DNA of 64,000 nucleotides from Streptomyces anulatus (GTDB lineage: Bacteria; Actinomycetota; Actinomycetes; Streptomycetales; Streptomycetaceae): NCBI RefSeq assembly GCF_000721175.1, contig NZ_JOEZ01000007.1, forward strand, positions 372,001 to 436,000, read 5' to 3'. The notes beneath the pieces were generated by a model, which saw nothing but the letters and a program-made list of their open reading frames with translations, did no database searches and was not told the origin of the DNA. Both the position numbers and the translations under genes were made by a program. Positions 18,716 through 26,347 of this stretch are shown piece after piece (positions within the stretch are counted from its first letter, which is position 1; every line of letters begins with the position of its first letter).

Positions 18716-18833
18716 GCCGCGACTGGCGCGTGCCCCGGCAGGGGCGCTCCGTGGAACCGACCACGAGGGAGCGGCACACCCCGGGTGCGCCCGGGGCGTC
18801 ATCTCCGGAGAGCCGTCCGCCTGGGCATCCGGG
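18716..18833 (+). ncRNA. ZTP (pfl) riboswitch upstream of glyA
   Basis: The leader of glyA shows the conserved core of the pfl/ZTP riboswitch. CGACTGGCG is at 18720-18728. A stem CGCTCC/GGAGCG encloses GTGG/CCAC with the family's GGGAGCG strand. A variable CCCCGGG hairpin follows, then the hallmark CCGCCTGGGCA at 18817-18827. The family senses the purine intermediates ZTP/ZMP, which build up when 10-formyl-tetrahydrofolate is short, and turns on one-carbon genes such as glyA. This is exactly the expected partner gene. Confidence 0.87.
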
Positions 18834-18874
18834 TCCACGCCGCAAGCTGCGGCCGACCCGGAAGGACCCCTTCC
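18829..18874 (+). promoter_or_regulatory. probable expression platform: ribosome-binding-site hairpin of glyA
   Basis: The Shine-Dalgarno GGAAGG (18860-18865) is perfectly complementary to CCTTCC (18869-18874), which abuts the ATG, giving a stem that hides the site. An alternative stem pairs CCGGGT (18829-18834), directly after the ZTP core, with ACCCGG (18856-18861), which overlaps the first bases of the site and encloses GCCGC/GCGGC. The mutually exclusive pairings suggest translational control. This is inferred from base pairing only. Confidence 0.5.
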
Positions 18875-20173
18875 ATGACCACCCGGACCACGGACACCGC
18901 CCCCGCGACCGCGCCACGCCATCCGGCGCTCACCGCGGCCGACCCGGAACTGGCCGCCCTGATCGGCGCGGAGGAGCGGCTCCAGGCCGACACCCTTCGC
19001 CTGATCCCCAGCGAGAACTACGTCTCCGCCGCCGTGCTCGAAGCCTCCGGCACGGTGCTCCAGAACAAGTACTCCGAGGGCTACCCCGGCAAGCGGTACT
19101 ACGAGGGCCAGCAGATCATCGACCAGGTCGAGACGCTGGCGGTCCGCCGCGCCGTCGCGCTCTTCGGGATGGACCACGCCAACGTCCAGCCGTACTCGGG
19201 TTCCCCGGCCAACCTCGCCGCGTACCTGGCCTTCCTCCAGCCCGGTGACGCCGTCCTCGGCATGTCCCTCCCGATGGGCGGCCATTTGACGCACGGCTGG
19301 GACGTCTCCGCCACCGGCCGCTGGTTCCGCGGCGTCCGGTACGGGGTCCGCCGCGACACCGGCCGGATCGACCTGGACGAGGTCCGCGACCTGGCCCTCG
19401 CCGAGCGGCCCAAGCTCATCTTCTGCGGCGGCACGGCCGTCCCGCGCACGATCGACTTCGCGGGCTTCGCCGAGATCGCCGCAGAGACGGGCGCCGTGCT
19501 GGTCGCGGACATCGCGCACATCGCCGGTCTGATCGCGGGCGGCGCGCACCCTTCGCCGGCCGGGCACGCGGACGTCGTCTCCACCACGACCCACAAGACC
19601 CTGCGCGGCCCGCGCGGCGCGATGCTGCTCAGCACGGCCGAACACGCCCGCGCCATCGACCGCGCGGTCTTCCCCGGCCTCCAGGGCGGCCCGCACAACC
19701 AGACCACGGCCGCCATCGCGGCCGCCCTCGGCGAAGCGGCCACCGCCGGGTTCTGCTCGTACGCCCACCAGGTCGTGGCCAACGCCCGGACCCTGGGGGA
19801 GGAGTTGGCCGCACGCGGCTTCGACCTGGTCTCCGGCGGCACCGACAACCACCTGCTGCTGATCGACCTCACGAACAAGGACGTCCCCGGCAAGACCGCC
19901 GCCAAGGCCCTCGACCGCGCGGGCATCGTCGTGAACCACAACACCGTCCCCTACGACCCCCGCAAGCCCTTCGACCCCTCCGGCATCCGCATCGGCACCC
20001 CCGCGCTCACTTCCCGGGGCATTCCCGCCTCCGCGATGGCCACCGTCGCCGGATGGATCGACACAGCCGTCGAGGCGGCGCGCGCGGGGGACGAACCCGC
20101 GATCAAGAAGGTCCGGGGAGCGGTGAAGGACCTGATGGACGCGTACCCGGCGCCGGGGCTGCCCGTCGGCTGA
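18875..20173 (+). CDS. glyA: serine hydroxymethyltransferase
   Basis: A 432-residue PLP enzyme converting serine plus tetrahydrofolate to glycine plus methylene-tetrahydrofolate. The substrate/PLP region IPSENYVS is near residues 44-51, NKYSEGYPGKRYYEG keeps the active-site Tyr residues, and the PLP Lys is K241 in STTTHKTLRGPRG. Length and motifs are canonical. The start is ATG at 18875, nine bases after GGAAGG. The ZTP riboswitch in its leader ties expression to one-carbon starvation. A second, more divergent glyA lies at 38649-39935. Confidence 0.95.
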   Translation: MTTRTTDTAPATAPRHPALTAADPELAALIGAEERLQADTLRLIPSENYVSAAVLEASGTVLQNKYSEGYPGKRYYEGQQIIDQVETLAVRRAVALFGMDHANVQPYSGSPANLAAYLAFLQPGDAVLGMSLPMGGHLTHGWDVSATGRWFRGVRYGVRRDTGRIDLDEVRDLALAERPKLIFCGGTAVPRTIDFAGFAEIAAETGAVLVADIAHIAGLIAGGAHPSPAGHADVVSTTTHKTLRGPRGAMLLSTAEHARAIDRAVFPGLQGGPHNQTTAAIAAALGEAATAGFCSYAHQVVANARTLGEELAARGFDLVSGGTDNHLLLIDLTNKDVPGKTAAKALDRAGIVVNHNTVPYDPRKPFDPSGIRIGTPALTSRGIPASAMATVAGWIDTAVEAARAGDEPAIKKVRGAVKDLMDAYPAPGLPVG

Positions 20174-20284
20174 CGGGGTGATCGCGCCTTCTTCACCTGT
20201 TCTCCGCCCTCCCAACCACCCTCTGTGGCACCGTGGTTCGACTGATGACCCGGATGTCCGGGCATCCGCGTAGAGGGGACCTTC

Positions 20285-20608
20285 ATGCGTCTTCGTACCG
20301 CCGCGGCCTCGGCGGCGCTCGTCCTGTGCGCCGCGGCGGGCGCAGCGGCCTGTTCGTCCTCGTCGGACGCCGTGGACGCTGAGCGGCCCACCACCCGCAC
20401 CGGGCCGGCGTCCGTGGAAGGCCTGGCGGAGAGCATCGAGACGGGCGAGCGTCGGACGGGTCCGCCCGAGCTGACCGGGCAGAGCGTGCCGGGCCCCGAG
20501 AAGTGCGCCACCTCCGTCGCCGAGATCCCGGCGGAGTGCGCCATCGACCCTTCGTTCGCCGGGTTCACCGAGGGGGAGCAAGCGGCCGAGCCGCCCAGCC
20601 TGCCGTGA
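20285..20608 (+). CDS. small lipoprotein, unknown function
   Basis: A 107-residue protein with a lipoprotein signal. A basic start and Ala-rich core are followed by a lipobox ending at Cys near residue 23 (GAAACSSSSD), then a Ser linker. The mature part is acidic and Pro/Glu-rich with two further Cys residues (KCATSV and ECAIDP), which probably pair. The start has GAGGGGA upstream. No enzyme motif is seen. A double stem-loop terminator follows. Confidence 0.7.
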   Translation: MRLRTAAASAALVLCAAAGAAACSSSSDAVDAERPTTRTGPASVEGLAESIETGERRTGPPELTGQSVPGPEKCATSVAEIPAECAIDPSFAGFTEGEQAAEPPSLP

Positions 20609-20611
20609 GAC

Positions 20612-20680
20612 CTCACCCGTGAACGGGTGAGACAGCCGCCACAGGAGGGCGGGCACACGCTGGTGTCCCCGCCCTCCTGT
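20612..20680 (+). terminator. two consecutive stem-loops after the lipoprotein gene
   Basis: Stem one is CTCACCCGT/ACGGGTGAG (20612-20631). Stem two is ACAGGAGGGCGGG against CCCGCCCTCCTGT (20641-20653/20668-20680), a perfect 13-bp arm. Together they should stop transcription of the lipoprotein gene. Confidence 0.75.
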
Positions 20681-20796
20681 TCCGCGTCCGCGCCGCCTGC
20701 GCGCGCAGGGCCCGGATCACCGGGGACACCACGGGCCGCAGGCGTCACAGAAGCCCCTTCCATCCGTCACAGTGATCTCTTAGTCTCACACTCTGT

Positions 20797-20815
20797 TCAC
20801 ATGTGACAATTGACG
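20797..20815 (+). promoter_or_regulatory. palindrome TCACATGTGA next to a TTGACG element
   Basis: A perfect 10-bp palindrome (20797-20806) is followed within four bases by TTGACG (20810-20815), about 40 bases before the ATG of the Cys-rich secreted protein. It could be an operator at a -35 region. The matching -10 is unclear. Confidence 0.35.
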
Positions 20816-20852
20816 ATCTCGACATAGAGGTCAGGCGCGGGGAAAGTGAAAC

Positions 20853-21416
20853 ATGCGTGAAAACTGGCGCTCGAGGTTGAGCGTTCTCGCCGGTGCGTCG
20901 GCACTTGCGCTCTCGGCCGTCACCGCGACTCCGGCGCTGGCCGACGGCGCTCCGGAGGCCCCCCTGGAAGTACAGATGCCCGCGGACATGACGATCGTCG
21001 AAGGCGTCGCCACGGAACCCGGCACGGAGATCCCCTTCCCGGCGGACGAGGACGAGACGACGGGGCCGGCGGGCGCGATGGCCTCCGCCAAGGCCGCTCC
21101 GCCGTCGGGCACGTGCCTGGGCGCGACCGCCGCCTACGGCTCCAGCGGCTGCTTCCAGCACAACGGCGACATCGTCTGGGCGGGCGACACGAAGAAGGAC
21201 GGCATGTCCGCGGCCGTCGGGGTCTACACCGACTACGGGCGCGCCGAGGAGGTCTGCGTCAACAAGCTCGGCGTGAACACCTGGGCGACCTGCAACAAGG
21301 ACTACCGCGAGACCGGCGACGTGCGCCTCCGCGTCCTGCGCTACGACGGCGACACCGGCAAGTTCTACCAGCCCGAGTCATGGTCCGGCTGGATCCCGGT
21401 CGACGGGAAGTACTGA
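20853..21416 (+). CDS. secreted Cys-containing protein, unknown function
   Basis: A 187-residue exported protein with a signal peptide (residues 1 to about 31, cleavage after TPALA). An acidic Pro-rich segment (about 32-85) and a compact C-terminal domain (about 86-187) follow, with four Cys residues (SGTCLGA, SGCFQHNG, EEVCVNKL, ATCNKDY) likely forming two disulfides. The start has GGGGAAAG upstream. No catalytic motif is recognised. It stands alone between the lipoprotein gene and tRNA-Arg. Confidence 0.75.
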   Translation: MRENWRSRLSVLAGASALALSAVTATPALADGAPEAPLEVQMPADMTIVEGVATEPGTEIPFPADEDETTGPAGAMASAKAAPPSGTCLGATAAYGSSGCFQHNGDIVWAGDTKKDGMSAAVGVYTDYGRAEEVCVNKLGVNTWATCNKDYRETGDVRLRVLRYDGDTGKFYQPESWSGWIPVDGKY

Positions 21417-21484
21417 CCCGCCCACCTCGTGGGGGGCGAGCCGGACCACACTCCGCTCGCCCTCGCGAGGGTGCGGCGCGCACG

Positions 21485-21518
21485 AAAAAAAACCGGACCA
21501 GCCTCTGCTGGTCCGGTT
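21485..21518 (-). terminator. intrinsic terminator of tRNA-Arg
   Basis: On the minus strand the stem AACCGGACCAGC/GCTGGTCCGGTT (12 bp, 4-nt loop) is followed by a run of seven or more U. It lies 15 bases after the tRNA 3' end, a classic rho-independent terminator. Confidence 0.9.
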
Positions 21519-21532
21519 CTTCGATCCGGAAG

Positions 21533-21604
21533 TGCCCCCGGCAGGATTCGAACCTGCGCACCCGGCTCCGGAGGCCGATGCTCTATCCCCTGAGCTACGG
21601 GGGC
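21533..21604 (-). tRNA. tRNA-Arg (anticodon CCG)
   Basis: The minus strand folds as a tRNA: acceptor stem GCCCCCG/CGGGGGC, D arm GCTC AGGGGAT AGAGC, anticodon stem-loop TCGGC-CTCCGGA-GCCGG with anticodon CCG (reads CGG, Arg), and T arm CAGG TTCGAAT CCTG, with discriminator A at 21533. CCA is not encoded. A TAGTGT-like -10 lies upstream near 21635. A strong terminator follows. The gene is isolated, with no integrase beside it. Confidence 0.95.
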
Positions 21605-21794
21605 GTATCGCGGTGCTGCTCTGCGACGGGTGAAACACTACCAGCTCCCACGGGGTGTCCGTGAACAGGTATTCCGCCGTGCCTCCGCGCCTCTTCCTCC
21701 CGGTCGGGCCGCCCGTGGAAGCGGTGGCCACCTGCCCGGGGCGGAAGTGGACAAAACCCGGACGCCGCCCCTCCGGCCGACCTACTCTCGAAGG

Positions 21795-22229
21795 GTGTCA
21801 GGGGCGTGCGGCCGCGTGCTTGTTGTCGATGACAACAGGGTCATCCGGCAGCTGATCAGGGTCAATCTCGAGCTGGAGGGCTTCGAGGTCGTGACCGCGG
21901 CCGACGGTGTCGAGTGCCTGGACCTGGTCGAGCGGGTCCGCCCCGACGCGATCACCCTCGACGTCGTGATGCCCCGCCTGGACGGTCTGGAGACCGCCAC
22001 CCGCCTGCGCTCCGATCCCCGGACCCGCAGCCTCCCCATAGTCGTCGTAAGCGCCTGTACGCCCTACGAGGTCGACGCGGGCGTGGCGGCCGGGGTCGAC
22101 GCGTTCCTGGCGAAGCCGTTCGAGCCGAGCGAGCTGGTGCGGATCATGCGCCGGCTGGTGACCGGGGAGGAAGGGCCCTCGGTGGACGGGCGGCACGGTG
22201 CCGGGCGGGCGGGAAGCACCACCGGCTGA
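21795..22229 (+). CDS. stand-alone receiver-domain response regulator (CheY-like)
   Basis: A 144-residue single receiver domain with no output domain. The acidic pocket is VVDDN at residues 11-14, the phospho-acceptor is Asp56 in ITLDVVMPRLDG, the switch Ser is in VVVSACT, and the conserved Lys107 is in LAKPFEPSEL. After residue 125 a Gly/Arg-rich tail follows. The GTG at 21795 is chosen; a GTG at 21816 just before the first strand is an alternative. No kinase is nearby, and it lies 111 bp upstream of the ArgRS-like gene. It probably signals by protein contact. Confidence 0.85.
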   Translation: MSGACGRVLVVDDNRVIRQLIRVNLELEGFEVVTAADGVECLDLVERVRPDAITLDVVMPRLDGLETATRLRSDPRTRSLPIVVVSACTPYEVDAGVAAGVDAFLAKPFEPSELVRIMRRLVTGEEGPSVDGRHGAGRAGSTTG

Positions 22230-22245
22230 CCGGGCCGGCGAAGCC

Positions 22246-22289
22246 GGGTCCGGCCGACCGGGGGTGCGGAACGGGGTCCGGCCGACCGG
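22246..22289. repeat. 16-bp direct repeat upstream of the ArgRS-like gene
   Basis: GGGTCCGGCCGACCGG is at 22246-22261 and again at 22274-22289, a 28-base period. It lies in the short gap between the response regulator and the ArgRS-like gene and could bind a regulator. Confidence 0.65.
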
Positions 22290-22340
22290 ATGGCGAAACC
22301 GGGTCGCGAAGTGCCCCCCTCTCTCACCTACGCTTGACCC

Positions 22341-23528
22341 GTGACCCCCGCCGACCTCTCCCGGACCGTGCTGCACGCCGTGCGCCGCGCGGTCGACGAG
22401 GATGCGTTGCGCGCGCCCGTGCCCGCGCGCGTGCGAGTGGAGAGGACACGACCCGGCGGCAGCGGTGACTACGCCTGCGCCGTCGCGCTCCAGCTGGCCG
22501 GGCCCGCCGCGCTGCCGGCCCTGGAGGTCGCGCGCATCCTGCGGGAACGCGTCGTAGCCGAGCCCGGTGTCGGGCGGGTCGAGATCACCGGGCCGGGGTT
22601 CCTGAGCTTCACCCTCGCCGCCCCGGCCGAGAGCGACCGGGCCGTGCTCGACGCCGTACGGGAACAGGGTCTCGCGTACGGACACGGGGACGCGCTCCGG
22701 GACGAGGCCCTCCAGTTCCACCACGCGCGGGAAGTGCGCGCCGCCGTCACCGCCCATGCCGTGCGCCGGCTCGTCATCTCGCAGGGCGCCCGGGTCCGGA
22801 TCAGCTGCGAGGAGGCACCCGACCCGGACTGGGCCCGCCTCGGCGTCGCCGTCGACGCGCACGGGACGCCCCCCGTACCGCTCACCGGAATCCGGCCCGT
22901 CCCCGCCGGGGCCACCGCGGGGGAGCTGCTGCGGCGGCTCGGGCCCGACGCCGCCCGCTGGGGGCTCCTGCGGGCCGCCGGGCACGACCGCGCCGCCCTC
23001 GGCCCCGAACTGCTCGTCCAGGGCGAGGCCAACCCGCTCTTCCGGGTCCGCTACGCCCACGCCAGGGCCCGCGCCCTGACCCGCGGGGCCGCCCTACTCG
23101 GCTTCACCGCCGAGCCCGCCGGGCACGCCCCGTACAGCGAGCCCGCAAAGCCCGCCCCGTACGGCGAAAGCCCCGCCCCGCTCGCCGGGCGCACCGTATC
23201 CGCCCCGCACACCGCGTACGGCGAAAGCCCCGCCGACGGCTCCGCCCCGTACGGCAGCGCCGGCCGCCCCCTCCTCGACCTCATCGCCGACCACCCCGGA
23301 GTCCTGCTCGCCGGGGCCCGTCACCGCGCGCCCGACCGGGTCGCCCGGCAGCTGGAAGCCGTCGCGCACGCGTTCTTCGACTTCCACGACTCCTGCCCGC
23401 CCCTGCCCGCCGGTGACGAGAAACCCTCGGCCGCCCACCGTGCCCGGCTGGCTCTCGCCGAAGCCGCCGGGACGGTGCTGGCAGGCGGCCTGTCCCTGCT
23501 CGGCATCCGTGCGCCCGAACACCTCTGA
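22341..23528 (+). CDS. ArgRS-like pseudo-synthetase lacking the catalytic core (DALR protein)
   Basis: A 395-residue relative of arginyl-tRNA synthetase. The N-terminal additional domain is present (VEITGPGFLSFTL, residues 80-92). The helical linker matches ArgRS (GPDAARWGLLRAAG, then NPLFRVRYAHARARAL at 231-246). The DALR anticodon-binding end is complete (QLEAVAHAFFDFHDSC, and LAEAAGTVLAGGLSLLG near the C-terminus). Roughly 190 residues of the Rossmann core are missing, and no HIGH or KMSKS signature is found, so it cannot aminoacylate. A repetitive insert (about 260-305, PYGES-like) splits it. It lies 32 bp before lysA, echoing the argS-lysA operon of corynebacteria. Confidence 0.85.
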   Translation: MTPADLSRTVLHAVRRAVDEDALRAPVPARVRVERTRPGGSGDYACAVALQLAGPAALPALEVARILRERVVAEPGVGRVEITGPGFLSFTLAAPAESDRAVLDAVREQGLAYGHGDALRDEALQFHHAREVRAAVTAHAVRRLVISQGARVRISCEEAPDPDWARLGVAVDAHGTPPVPLTGIRPVPAGATAGELLRRLGPDAARWGLLRAAGHDRAALGPELLVQGEANPLFRVRYAHARARALTRGAALLGFTAEPAGHAPYSEPAKPAPYGESPAPLAGRTVSAPHTAYGESPADGSAPYGSAGRPLLDLIADHPGVLLAGARHRAPDRVARQLEAVAHAFFDFHDSCPPLPAGDEKPSAAHRARLALAEAAGTVLAGGLSLLGIRAPEHL

Positions 23529-23560
23529 CGCGATCAGAAGAGACCCGAGAGAACATCACG

Positions 23561-24952
23561 ATGAGCCGCTCCGCACATCCCGCAGGACCCCGACACGCCG
23601 ACGTCTTCCCCGAGGCCCACTACTCCGCGCCCGCCGCCGACCTCAACGTCCTCGACGAGAAGGTCTGGGCCCGTACCGTCACCCGCGACACGGACGGCGC
23701 GCTCACCGTCGGCGGGATCACCGTCGCCCGGCTCGCGGAGGAGTTCGGCACCCCCGCCTACTTCCTCGACGAGAGCGACTTCCGGGCCCGCTGCCGCGCC
23801 TGGGCGGATGCCTTCGGGCCGGACGCCGACGTCTTCTACGCCGGTAAGGCCTTCCTCTCCCGCGCCGTCGTGCGCTGGCTCAAGGAGGAGGGGCTGAATC
23901 TGGATGTCTGCTCCGGGGGCGAGCTGACCACCGCGCTCGACGCGGGCATGCCCGCCGAGCGCATCGCCTTCCACGGCAACAACAAGACCGTCGCCGAGAT
24001 CGAGCGGGCCGTCGAGACGGGCGTCGGGCGGATCGTGCTCGACTCCTTCCAGGAGATCGTCCGCGTCGCCCACATCGCCCAGCGGCACGGCGTCCGCCAG
24101 CGCGTGCAGATCCGCGTCACCGTCGGCGTCGAGGCCCACACCCACGAGTTCATCGCCACCGCGCACGAGGACCAGAAGTTCGGCATCGCGCTCGCCGACG
24201 GGCAGGCCGCCGAAGCCGTACGCCGCGCGCTCGCCCTCGACGGGCTCGAACTCATCGGCGTCCACTCGCACATCGGCTCGCAGATCTTCGACATGGCCGG
24301 CTTCGAGGTCTCCGCCCGGCGCGTGGTCCAGCTGCTCGCCGAGATCCGTGACGAGCACGGCATCGAGCTCCCCGAGATCGACCTCGGGGGCGGCCTCGGC
24401 ATCGCGTACACCTCCGAGGACGACCCCCGCGAGCCGCACGAGATCGCCAAGGCGCTCAGCGACATCGTCACCCGCGAGTGCGAGTCCGCGAACCTGCGGA
24501 CTCCCCGGATCTCCGTCGAGCCGGGGCGCGCCATCGTCGGACCCACCGCGTTCACGCTGTACGAGGTCGGCACGATCAAGCCCCTGGAGGGACTGCGGAC
24601 GTACGTCAGCGTCGACGGCGGCATGTCGGACAACATCCGCACGGCGCTGTACGACGCCGAGTACAGCGTCGCGCTCGTCTCCCGCACCTCGGACGCCGAA
24701 CCCATGCTCGTCCGGGTCGTCGGCAAGCACTGCGAGAGCGGCGACATCGTGGTGAAGGACGCGTTCCTGCCCGCCGACCTGGCCCCCGGCGATCTGATCG
24801 CCGTCCCCGCCACCGGCGCCTACTGCCGTTCCATGGCGAGCAACTACAACCACGCACTGCGCCCGCCGGTCGTCGCGGTCCGCGACGGAGAGGCACGCGT
24901 CATCGTCCGGCGCGAGACGGAGGAAGATCTCCTGCGTCTCGATGTCGGCTGA
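23561..24952 (+). CDS. lysA: diaminopimelate decarboxylase
   Basis: A 463-residue PLP-dependent decarboxylase of fold type III that makes lysine from meso-diaminopimelate, the last step of the pathway. The PLP Lys is K96 in FYAGKAFL. HSHIGSQ, the Gly loop DLGGGLGIAY, EPGRAIVG and the substrate Cys motif CESGD are all present. It follows the ArgRS-like gene at 32 bp and precedes hom at 96 bp, with a hairpin between. It is probably co-transcribed with the ArgRS-like gene. Confidence 0.97.
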   Translation: MSRSAHPAGPRHADVFPEAHYSAPAADLNVLDEKVWARTVTRDTDGALTVGGITVARLAEEFGTPAYFLDESDFRARCRAWADAFGPDADVFYAGKAFLSRAVVRWLKEEGLNLDVCSGGELTTALDAGMPAERIAFHGNNKTVAEIERAVETGVGRIVLDSFQEIVRVAHIAQRHGVRQRVQIRVTVGVEAHTHEFIATAHEDQKFGIALADGQAAEAVRRALALDGLELIGVHSHIGSQIFDMAGFEVSARRVVQLLAEIRDEHGIELPEIDLGGGLGIAYTSEDDPREPHEIAKALSDIVTRECESANLRTPRISVEPGRAIVGPTAFTLYEVGTIKPLEGLRTYVSVDGGMSDNIRTALYDAEYSVALVSRTSDAEPMLVRVVGKHCESGDIVVKDAFLPADLAPGDLIAVPATGAYCRSMASNYNHALRPPVVAVRDGEARVIVRRETEEDLLRLDVG

Positions 24953-24972
24953 TGAAATAGTCATCTCAGGAT

Positions 24973-25001
24973 CCGGACGGGGGTCAGAAACTCCCGTCCG
25001 G
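24973..25001 (+). terminator. stem-loop between lysA and hom
   Basis: CCGGACGGG pairs with CCCGTCCGG (24973-24981/24993-25001) with an 11-nt loop. It lies 20 bases after the lysA stop and 47 before the hom start, and could be a terminator or a transcript-processing stem. Confidence 0.55.
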
Positions 25002-25048
25002 TGAGTGAGACTGGTCCCCACATGAGCATGTATGAGAAACGAGGTCGG

Positions 25049-26341
25049 ATGATGCGTACGCGTCCGCTGAAGGTGGCGCTGCTGGGCTGTGGTGTGGTCG
25101 GCTCAGAGGTGGCGCGCATCATGACGACGCACGCCGACGACCTCGCGGCGCGCATCGGCGCGCCCGTCGAGCTCGCCGGTGTGGCCGTCCGCCGGCCCTC
25201 GAAGGTGCGTGAGGGCATCGACCCCGCACTGATCACCACCGACGCGACCGCGCTCGTGCAGCGCGGCGACATCGACGTCGTCATCGAGGTCATCGGGGGC
25301 ATCGAACCGGCCCGCGCGCTCATCACCACCGCCTTCGAGAACGGCGCCAGCGTCGTCTCCGCCAACAAGGCGCTGCTCGCCGAGGACGGCGCCGCCCTGC
25401 ACGCCGCCGCCGAGAAGTACGGCCGCGACCTGTATTACGAGGCCGCCGTCGCCGGGGCCATCCCGCTGGTGCGGCCGCTGCGCGAGTCGCTCGCCGGGGA
25501 CAAGGTCAACCGGGTGCTCGGCATCGTCAACGGCACCACCAACTTCATCCTCGACAAGATGGACACCAGTGGCGCCGGCTACTCCGAGGCGCTCGACGAG
25601 GCCACCGCCCTCGGGTACGCCGAGGCCGACCCGACCGCCGACGTCGAGGGCTTCGACGCCGCCGCGAAGGCCGCGATCCTCGCCGGGATCGCCTTCCACA
25701 CCCGCGTGAGGATCGGCGACGTGCACCGCGAGGGCATCACCGAGGTCACCGCCGCCGACATCGCCTCCGCTCGCCGGATGGGCTGCACGGTCAAACTGCT
25801 GGCCATCTGCGAGCGCGCCGCCGACGGGGCCTCCGTCACCGCCCGCGTCCACCCGGCGATGATCCCGCTCAGCCACCCGCTGGCCTCGGTCCGCGAGGCG
25901 TACAACGCGGTCTTCATCGAGGCCGACGCGGCCGGGCAGCTCATGTTCTACGGGCCCGGCGCCGGCGGCTCGCCGACCGCCTCCGCGGTCCTCGGCGACC
26001 TCGTCGCGGTCTGCCGCAACAAACTGGGCGAGGCCACCGGCCCCGGTGAGTCCGCCTACACCCGCCTGCCGGTCAGCCCCATGGGCGAGGTCGTCACGCG
26101 GTACCACATCAGCCTCGACGTGGCCGACAAGCCGGGCGTCCTCGCCCAGGTGGCGACGGTCTTCGCCGAGCAGGGCGTATCCATCGATACGGTCCGCCAG
26201 CAGGGAAAGGACGGCGAGGCGTCCCTCGTCGTCGTCACCCACCGCGCGCCCGACGCAGCCCTCTCCGGGACCGTCGAAGCGCTGCGCAAGCTCGACACCG
26301 TGCGCGGTGTCGCCAGCATCATGCGTGTTGAAGGGGAGTAA
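25049..26341 (+). CDS. hom: homoserine dehydrogenase
   Basis: A 430-residue NAD(P)-dependent enzyme reducing aspartate semialdehyde to homoserine, at the branch to threonine and methionine. Domains are the Rossmann motif LLGCGVVGSEV near residue 10, the catalytic centre with NGTTNFIL and GYAEADPTADVEG (about 190-205), and a C-terminal ACT domain (about 350-430, starting YHISLDVADKPGVLAQVA) that usually gives threonine feedback. ATG at 25049 follows GAGG; a farther ATG at 25022 is possible. It lies six bases before thrC. Confidence 0.96.
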   Translation: MMRTRPLKVALLGCGVVGSEVARIMTTHADDLAARIGAPVELAGVAVRRPSKVREGIDPALITTDATALVQRGDIDVVIEVIGGIEPARALITTAFENGASVVSANKALLAEDGAALHAAAEKYGRDLYYEAAVAGAIPLVRPLRESLAGDKVNRVLGIVNGTTNFILDKMDTSGAGYSEALDEATALGYAEADPTADVEGFDAAAKAAILAGIAFHTRVRIGDVHREGITEVTAADIASARRMGCTVKLLAICERAADGASVTARVHPAMIPLSHPLASVREAYNAVFIEADAAGQLMFYGPGAGGSPTASAVLGDLVAVCRNKLGEATGPGESAYTRLPVSPMGEVVTRYHISLDVADKPGVLAQVATVFAEQGVSIDTVRQQGKDGEASLVVVTHRAPDAALSGTVEALRKLDTVRGVASIMRVEGE

Positions 26342-26347
26342 GGACCC

